The notes under the pieces are model-generated. The model had not been told where the DNA came from. It saw nothing but the letters and a program-made list of their open reading frames with translations, and searched no databases. A DNA stretch of 64,000 bases from contig CAZGMJ010000008.1 of NCBI GenBank assembly GCA_964526785.1, forward strand, positions 58,994-122,993, read 5' to 3'. The DNA is from CAZGMJ01 sp964526785 (GTDB lineage: Bacteria; Planctomycetota; Phycisphaerae; Sedimentisphaerales; Anaerobacaceae). Below are positions 40,001-49,000 of the stretch, piece by piece. The translations under genes and the position numbers were made by a program. Every line of letters begins with the position of its first letter. Position 1 is the first letter of the stretch.

Positions 40001-43000
40001 CAGTCCGCCGCCGGATGTGCCGGCCTGACTGTTCAGAAATTCGCAGTCCTCGAAACTGGGCACGCTGTTGACGTCCGCGTAAACAGCACCGCCGGAACCG
40101 CCCGTCGCGCTGCAGTTGTTCACCAGGCACTCGACGAACGTCGCAATGCTGTTCTCGCTGATGAATATCGCCCCGCCGTTCGCTCCGCTCGTGCTGCAGT
40201 TCGCAATGCTCACGTTCTCGAACGTCGGATTGCTGTTCGAGTCGATAAATATCGCCGCACCACCAAGGCCGTCGGCCGCAAAGCAGTTGTTGATCGTCAT
40301 GTTGACGATTCGCGGACTGCTGTTGGCGTCGACGAAGATGGCGTGGCTGGCGTTCGTGATTGTAATGCCGTTAATGACCGCATCGGCGTCCTCCTGGGCG
40401 CCGAAGATGAAGCCCGGTGCTCCGCCGGCGTTCACCACCGTATCAGCCACGATATTCGGATCGTCCGGATTGGCGCTGACGATCCGCAGTTCCTTGCCTT
40501 CCAGATCGATGTTGCCGTCGAACGTCTCGGCCGCGAGGACCAGCGTATCGCCGTTACCCGCCGCCTGAACCGCGTTGCGCAGAGCCGCTCCGCCGCCCGA
40601 AACCTCGACCTTGCGAGGCTTGCGGAATCGAACGTTCAGAACCGTATTGGCGTCGATCTCGAATTCGTAGGTCTCGTTGTAGCTCAGCACCAGGTCGTTC
40701 GCATCGTACCAGCCCTGGACAACATATCCCTGATCGGGAATCGCCGTCAAACGAACCGTCTCGCCCGCTCTGAACGCCCCGCCGTTCGGGTCGATCGTAC
40801 CGTGGATACCCGGATCGTTCGGGTCTTCCACAATGCCGACCGTCACGTCGAATTCCTCGATGCCGTCGAGATAATGGTAACCGAGGTCCGTTGTCGCCGA
40901 GTCGTTTACCCCGTCAATCCGCGTGGTGTATTGCGACATGCCTGACAGGAAGGCCGGCCTGCTGCCTGCGTTAATCGCGACGCTGTCGACCGGATGACCC
41001 GTAGCCAGATGGCTGAGATAGTAGCCGCTGACAAAGTTCGGATCCTCGGTCAAAACGTGCGCACCGTCCGCCCACGTCCGCGAGTTCGGATCCCAGCCTT
41101 CCAGCTCGCTGCCGTCTTCGACGTAAATCGCCGGCGGTTCCCACGCCAGCAAACGAATCGCTTCGGTTATCGCGTCGACTACCTCAGCCGTTGTTGCCGC
41201 CTCAATCATGACTCCACCGGTACCTTCGGATAGCGGCGCGAAGTAATTCATCGCCAGCGCACTGCCGCGCACAGGGATAGTAAATATTGCCACAGGTGCC
41301 GGACCTGCGGTGGCGGCATCAACAATTTCACCAAGTGTGTAGCCGGTGAAAGGTTCTGGATCATGTGGCGGCGCATCAGCCATGACAATGATCGCACGAG
41401 CGACGTGGCTGCCAACACGCCACGGCCCAATCCCAGGAGAATTCGCATCTATGAATTGCGCCGCACCATTTGCCGTAAGCCTGGCTTCGAGAGCACTCGC
41501 ATCCAGACTGTGCATTATGCCGCTATACGCAGATTCAGGCAGATCTCCTCCACCAGCAGCCTGAATCGCTGCCAGCGCCGCCGCCACCTGATTTGTATTT
41601 CTTGTGAATGGAGAATCGGTCCTGTACGGATAGTCACCGGCTCCGCCGCCCGCATTCGGGTCATCGAAATCTCTATAGTCTACGACTGCCACTCGGAAGT
41701 CTGGAATTGTATTCCGGATCACATTCGTGATATCTGTAGCCGCCACCGTCACAGCGTTGATATCGCCGCCCATACTTCCCGTCGAATCGATCAGGAAGAC
41801 AACATCAAGAGCGGTCGGCCCGATGTTTACATCATTCACCGGGTCGGGCTGTACGTCACTGTATGTGACCGTCACCTTCGAAGGCCGCGGATATGCCTTG
41901 TCGCCGCTGGCGATTCCGATCTGCGTACCGTCGTATTGTGTCGTGTTGCCCCAGATGATCGAATCGATCACTTCGATATTACTGCCGTACGATGCCGCCA
42001 GACCGCCGCCGAAGGCCGGAGCGCCGAAGAGGCTGTTGTCCGCAATCGTGCAGTTCTTCAGTTCCAGTTCGTTGTGCCATGCACTGGCGATACCGCCGCC
42101 GTCACGACGCGCCACGTTCCCGACGATCAGGCAGTTCTTCAATATGGCCGCCATGCCGCCGCCCGTACCCGACGCGTAAATGCCGCCGCCGGAGAACTCC
42201 GAACGGTTGTTCCGTATCTGACTGTTCTCCATGGAGACCGGCGTTGCAGCGAAATGCATACCGCCGCCCTCGCCGCCCGGCATAACGGCGTTGTTGTCCT
42301 GAATCAGACTCCGCAGGATCTGCACCTCATCGCTGTGAACGCAATAGATGCCGCCGCCCTTGAACGCTTCGTTCGCCAGGAAATTGCTGTCATGAATGAC
42401 GAAGTTCGACTCGTCCCAGTACAGACCGCCGCCGACCGTTGCAAAGTTATCGGTCACGTTGCAGTCCCGAACCCTCACTTCGCCGGCTCCGACGCCGCCG
42501 AGAGCACCGCCGTAACTCACGTACGGACTCAGCGTGATCGGGACATTCGGATCCGTCGAATTTGCATCATAGACGTTCGGATCGGCCGCATCCGCCCGGT
42601 TGCCGGTCATCTCGCAGCCGACCAGGTCCACAACCGCGTTCTTCTCGCAGAAAACGCCCGCACCGTAAACCGGCACAAGGTACGAGAAAACCGGATCAGG
42701 CCGAACCCCTGCTGAAGGATCGCCGCCGATACCGCTCACGGCGCCAGTAAGGCTGTTGCCGTTGACCGTACAGTCGGTAAATGTAACTCGTGTGTCGGTG
42801 CCGCAGTAAATACCGCCGCCGTAGGCGCTGAACTTCCAGAACTCGCCCACATAGCCGCCGCCGTTACCGGCCAGACCGTCAAGATCGCCGGTGCCGAAAG
42901 CGCCGCCGTCGCCCGCATCTCCCGCTATCGACGTGCAACCCGCAATCGTACTATTCGTAATGGTCGCAACGACCTTCTCATCCATAAAGATGCCGCCGCC

Positions 43001-46000
43001 GTATGCCAAACCGTTGTAACCGCCGACGCCTCCGTCTCCACCCTCGCTGTTATCGCCGCTCGTAGCACCGCCGTCGCCGCCGTCGCCGCCGAGACCGCCT
43101 ATCGCGTTACAGTCCAGTATGTTGCAGTCGGTTATGCGTATCGTACTGCCGTAACCTACGTAAATACCGCCGCCGTACGCAGCACCGCCGTTGCCCCCGA
43201 TACCGCCGTTGCCGGCCACCGAGTAATTGCCCGACGAACCGCCGCCCGCCGCGCCGGAACCTGCATCGCCGGCAATGATATTGCAGCCGGAAATCCTGCA
43301 GCCGACAATCGTTGGGCTCGTATGCGGCGCGCAGTAGATACCCGCACCGTATGCACTTCCGCCGTTGCCGCCGTCGCCGCCGTCCTGAGCAGGCGGATAC
43401 GGCCTGCCGTCAGGCATCGGGTCATTGGAATCCGCACCGGCGTTGCCGCCGCTGGCGTCGCCCGCCGTCGCCTGGCACCCGGTAATATAGCAGTTCGCAA
43501 TCGTCGGAGCCCCGCCCGAATCGATGTAGATGCCCGCACCCAATGCCGAAAGACCGTCGAAACCATCCTGGCCGGCATCAGTCGGCGCAAGTTGTGTAAT
43601 GCTGGTGTACGTGCAGTTTGCGATAGTCAAACCGCTGATAACCGTGTCCGGGCCGATATCGCCGGTCAGAACCAGACCCCGCGTGGCATATCCGGCACCG
43701 TCGATAATCGTCTGCTCGACGCTGCACGGATCGTCCGGATTCGTGCCCGTCAGCGTAATGGCCTTCGAGTCGATCGTAATTGGAACGCCCCGATAACGGC
43801 CCTTGTTGATAACGATGGTATCGCCGTCTTTGGCCGCATCCACCGCTTCCTGAACGATCGGATAGTCGCCCGGAACCTTGATAATATTCGGCTGCTCGAT
43901 AATCGCCGTAATGGCCCGGTCCGCGAACATCGTAACTGTATTGGTCGTGCTGGTTGCGCTGTCGTCGTCGGTTCCGATCCAGCGAACGCGGTAGCCCGGA
44001 TCGACGTCCGCGACCAGTTCTACCGTCGTAAACTTGCTGAAAGTCCCGCCGCCGGGGCTCACCGTTCCGTGCTTGCCGATAACCTCAACGGTCAGTTCGT
44101 ACCGGTCCGCTCCCGTCGGATAGTGCAGACCGAGATCCACAATGCCCGTATCAGGCTCGCCGTCGGACCGCGTCGTATAGTTGTCGAGAAGCAGAGCCGC
44201 CGCCGAATCGCTGCCCGCATTAACAGCGGGACTGGTCGCGCCCTGTCCGGCCGCAACATGGCTCAGATAATAATACGGCTTGACGAACAGCGGGTCCGCG
44301 TCGATGTTGCCCGGCCCCCAGTTCAGCGTACGGCCCGGCTCGACGTGTACCGCCGGCGCGCTGTTGCCGCCCTGCACGTCGCTGTACGTCACCGTAAGCA
44401 CCGCAGGTCGCTCGAATCCGGTCGCTCCGGCAATGCTGCCTACTGCAATCTCGTCGCCGTGCACGCCGGTATTGTCCCAGAGAATACTGTCGGTCAGCAG
44501 CGTTTCACTCTCATACGAGCAGTACAGACCGCCGCCCCGCCCGTGCGTATCGTCGCGAGGATCGCTTGTGCTGTTCTCCACGATCGTGCAGTTCACGATC
44601 TTGGCGGGCACATACCACAGCGACGCCACGCCGCCGCCGCCCATTTCCGCCGTGTTGTTTCGAATCAGGCAGTTCCGCAGAACCGGCATGTTCGGATCGC
44701 CGGCGAGATAGACACCGCCACCGGCCCCGCTCGTCGAATTGCCCCGAATGAAGCAGTTTTCGATCCTGGCGTCCGCGGACAGGCCAAACATACCGCCGCC
44801 GCCGCCGCAGACGTCGGATGCCTGCATGGCGTTAAAGGAAAACAGAATCGAGAAGAGACTCATATCGCCCGAAGCCCCGAGCACATTGCCCTTGGCTGAG
44901 TTGTTAATCACCGTACAGCCTACGATCTCCGGCGCACCGCCGGCCCAGAACAAACCGCCGCCGTGATCCGCAGTGTTGCCGACGAACGTGCTGTCCTCTA
45001 TCTGCGTGGCAGAAAAGTCGCAGTTCCAGTACAGACCGCCGCCGTACGTCGCCCGGTTCCGGCTGAATAGCGTCCGCACGACTCGGACACTGCTGCCCGC
45101 CTGCGTGCACGGAGCCCGCAGCAGACCGCCGCCCGGACCGTACGAACTGTCGTTGTGCACGAATCGGCTGTCGTACACCGTCAGGTCGCCATCCGTATCC
45201 AGGTACACACCGCCCCCGCCGTACCGTCCCGTATTGTCCACGTAATTGCAGTCGCGAACCTCGATGACGGACCCCGTACCGAAATACTGGCCGCCGCCCT
45301 GGTAACCGCTGTTACCAACGAAATCGCAGTCCGTCATCATCGCCGTCGCCAGGCCTTCATAGTACTCGCCGCCGTACGCACCGATGTTGTAGTTGATCTG
45401 GCAGTTCGCAAGGATAGCCGTTGATCCCGTTGCGTAGTGGTTGCCCGCCGCCGTTCCGGAACTGAACGTAATGCTGACGAAACCGTCTTCGCCGTCCTCG
45501 CCGTCTTCGCCGTCCTCGCCTTCCTCGTCGCTTCCACCGCCGGTGCCTGCCGCACCTCCGGTGCCGGGCGAGTTGTCCTCCGGGCCGCCGTCGCCGCCCC
45601 AGCCGCCGTCGCCGCCGTTGCCTTCGCCGTCACCCTCGCCGCCGGGACCGCCGTCACCGCCGTTGCCGCCGGGATAACCGATGCCCGGCAGTTCCGTCAT
45701 GGATTCACAATAACTGACGCTCACGTCGGTCATCTCAATATGGCCGTTATCGCCGACATAGATGCCGCCCGCCACGGAGAACAAACCGTTCTCACCCATC
45801 GAGCCGCCCCAGCCGCCGTCGCCGCCCCGACCACCGGCACCGCCGACGCCCGCTTCTCCTTCCGCTCCTTCCGTCGCACCATCGCCGCCTTCTGCGCCCT
45901 CGCCGGGCTCTGCGCCGTTACCGCCGGCGCCGCCTGCGCCGGCATCGCCGCCGTAGTTGCCCTGCCCCGGCGTGGTCGAACAGTCGCGCACCGTCACGTT

Positions 46001-49000
46001 CTTGACGATGGCGACACAATTCGGATCGAAGTAGATAGCTCCGCCGAATGCGCTGCCGCCGAAGCCGCCCTGACCACCGTCGCCGCCGCGACCACCGGCA
46101 CCGCCCGGACCGCCGTCACCGCCGTCGCCGCCGTCGCCGCCGTCGCCCTGTTCGCCGTCGTTGAGACCCTCCTGACCTGTTTGTCCGTCCTGTCCGTCCT
46201 GGCCGGGCTGTCCGTTCTGACCGTTCATACCATCCTGACCCGGACCGCCCGCGCCGCCGTCGCCGCCGATGGCGTGGCAGTTCTCTATCTCGATATGAGA
46301 AAGCACAGGCCGGCAGTCCTCGCCGAAATACAAGGCGCCGCCGTACGCACTGCCGCCGTCGCCGCCGTCCCAGCCAGGCAGACCGTCCAGACCGTCCATA
46401 CCAGGCAGACCGTCCAGACCATCAGCGCCGTCCATACCGTCCATACCGTCAATCGCTTCATTCGGATCGACCGAATTCGGATCGAACGAGTTCGGATCGT
46501 TCGGATCGAAGCCGGGAACGTTGTTCGGATCGAACGTATTCGGATCGGTCAGATCGATTTCCGGCGGATCGTCCGGTGCATCGTTGGGATCCAGTGCATC
46601 CAGCGCATCCTCGGGATCGTCCTGATCTTCCTGTGCATCGGTGCCGTCCTGACCGTGTTGTCCCCGCGCATAGCAGCTCTTGATCACCAGATTCCGCAAC
46701 GTCGGACTGGCCCCGTCGAAACACGCAATACCTCCGCCGAACGCATCCACGCCCGGAATACCAACCTGATCGCCGTCTTCCATCCTGTCATTTGGATCGA
46801 CCGCAAATGTGAACCCCGGAAACTGCGGAACCGTACCGAGACCGTTGACGATTGTAAAACCGTCCACGATCGAATCGGGCCCCTCCCCGCTCTGGAAAGT
46901 GAACGCCCGCGACAGGAACATGCAGTCGATCACCGTCGCCGCCACGCAGCACGGATCGTCCGGATATTCACTTGAAAGCGACAGCGCCTTGCCCATAAAA
47001 TCATAGCCGCCGAATTCATACGTGCCCGGCGCCACCACGATCTTGTCGCCGTGATCGTAAGCCGCGTTGATCGCCAGATCGATATCTTCGTATTGCCCCG
47101 GGACATAAAGTGTCTTCGGCTGGCGGAACGAAACCGTTATGTCCTTGTCTCCGTCGATAGTCACGGTATTGGTGTTCGACCACAAAGAGTCGTCGTCCGT
47201 GCCCGTCCACGTATCGACGATGAAATGCTCTTCCGGCGACGCAACCAGTTCGACGACCGTACCCTCGGGATACATCTCGCCGCGCCTGTGGCTCGGAGAA
47301 ATCGTCCCGTTGCCGCCGATAACCGTCGTTCGAAGCCGGTGCAGCGGTATCTCCTCGAACTGAATGGTCACCTCGGCACTGTCGACGATGGTGATCGTAT
47401 TGTGCACGTCGGTGGATGTATCGTCGTCCGTCCCCGTCCAGGCCGCAACACGATAGCCCTCGTCCGGGAACGCCTCAAGCCGAACGACTGCGTACTCGCG
47501 GTACGTCCCCGAATTCGGATCGACGTAGCCGTGAATAACGCCGGGATTGTTCGGATCGTTCGGATCTATCGGATCGCCGTTCGGATCGACGACCGTCACG
47601 TTCAGTTCGATCATCTCCGCCTCGAGCGCCTCGTAGTGCGCGCCCATGTCGATGCGCCCGGCATCCGGCACTCCATCGGTCCGCGTCGTAAACGTATCGA
47701 TCGCATAGGCCGGATCGGTGTCCGGATCGCCCAGATCGAGGCACGCGCTGTCCACCAACTGTCCCGCTGCAATCTGGCTCAGATAATAGCCGCCCAGCGG
47801 ACCCGCCGCGAACGTCGGCATCAGTTGAACGTTGCCGACGCCGGCGTCGCCGTCCTCGATGCTCGAATACGTCGCCGTGCAGTTGATCAGATCGTCGCCG
47901 TTACCCCAAAGAATACAGTTCTTGATCAGCGGATCCGACTCATCGGATGCATAAACGCCGCCTCGCTTCGGTATGACCGGATCGTCCACAACGATCGTGC
48001 AGTTTAATATCACCGGCGACGAGTCTTCGATATCGATACCGCCGCTTCCGTACGTTGCCGCATTGTTGGCGACCACGCAGTTGATGATTTCCGCCGGAGA
48101 CTGGAAGATCGCAATACCGCCGCCGACGTTGTCCGCGTAATTATAGCTCACCGTACAGTTCGAAATAACCGGCGCACCTTCCTCGCAGTTGATGCCGCCG
48201 CCAACGCCCGTTTGGGCGGACGTCCAGTTGTAACTCACCGTACAATTCGTGATGGTCGCCGAACTGTTGTAGCAGTCGATGCCGCCGCCGTAGAATTCCG
48301 CGAAGTTGTCGCGAACTACGCAATCCATGATCGTCGGCGACGCTCCATCGATTCGAATACCGCCGCCGTAATCGCCTTCGCCCCAACTTATCGTGAAGCC
48401 CTGCAGGACCGTATCCGGCCCCTCGCCGTTGGCGAAAGTCACAATCGAACCGTCATCGAGCAACCCAAGGATATAGGTATTATGAGGACTGACTGTCGGA
48501 TCGCTCGGATTCTCTATGTCGCCGCTGCGCAGCGTCAGCTCCTTGCCCTGGAAGTCGATAATCTCCAGGAACAGCGCGTTGGCCTCGGCCACCAGTGTAT
48601 CGCCGTCTTCAGCCTCGTCGATGGCGGCCTGGATCGAGTCGTACAGGTTGTCCGGATTGCCCGGATCATCCTTCGTATTCAGCACCCGTCCTTCAGGCAC
48701 ATTGGGCAATATCGAGATCGCATTAAACAGATTGATCCGCCCGCCGGATCGACACAAACGGTCGGGCACCGTCAACGTCGGATCGACCGTCTTGAGCAGC
48801 AGCGTCTTGATAACATCCGATGGCAAATACGGATATTGCGCCATCATCAGCGCGCAGGCGCCGGCCACGTGCGGCGCAGCAAAAGAAGTCCCCGACATCA
48901 CGTCATAATCGGTCGATATGCCGCCGGCCGCCATGATAGGCGTTTCGTACGTCGGAGTCGTACTCAGAATATCCGTTCCCGGCGCGCCGACGTCAACCGT

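Noticed and set aside
36803..40945. A 1380-codon open frame antisense to the giant gene
   Set aside because: Its protein is an Arg/Val/Ala/Ile-rich mix with no domain. It mirrors the codon bias (GGC, GAC, AAC) of the true minus-strand gene, which has a signal peptide and recognisable domains throughout.
42900..46200. Closely spaced short repeats resembling a CRISPR-like array
   Set aside because: They are coding GGxGG and NCxI rungs of the beta-helix with irregular spacing and no constant repeat/spacer structure.
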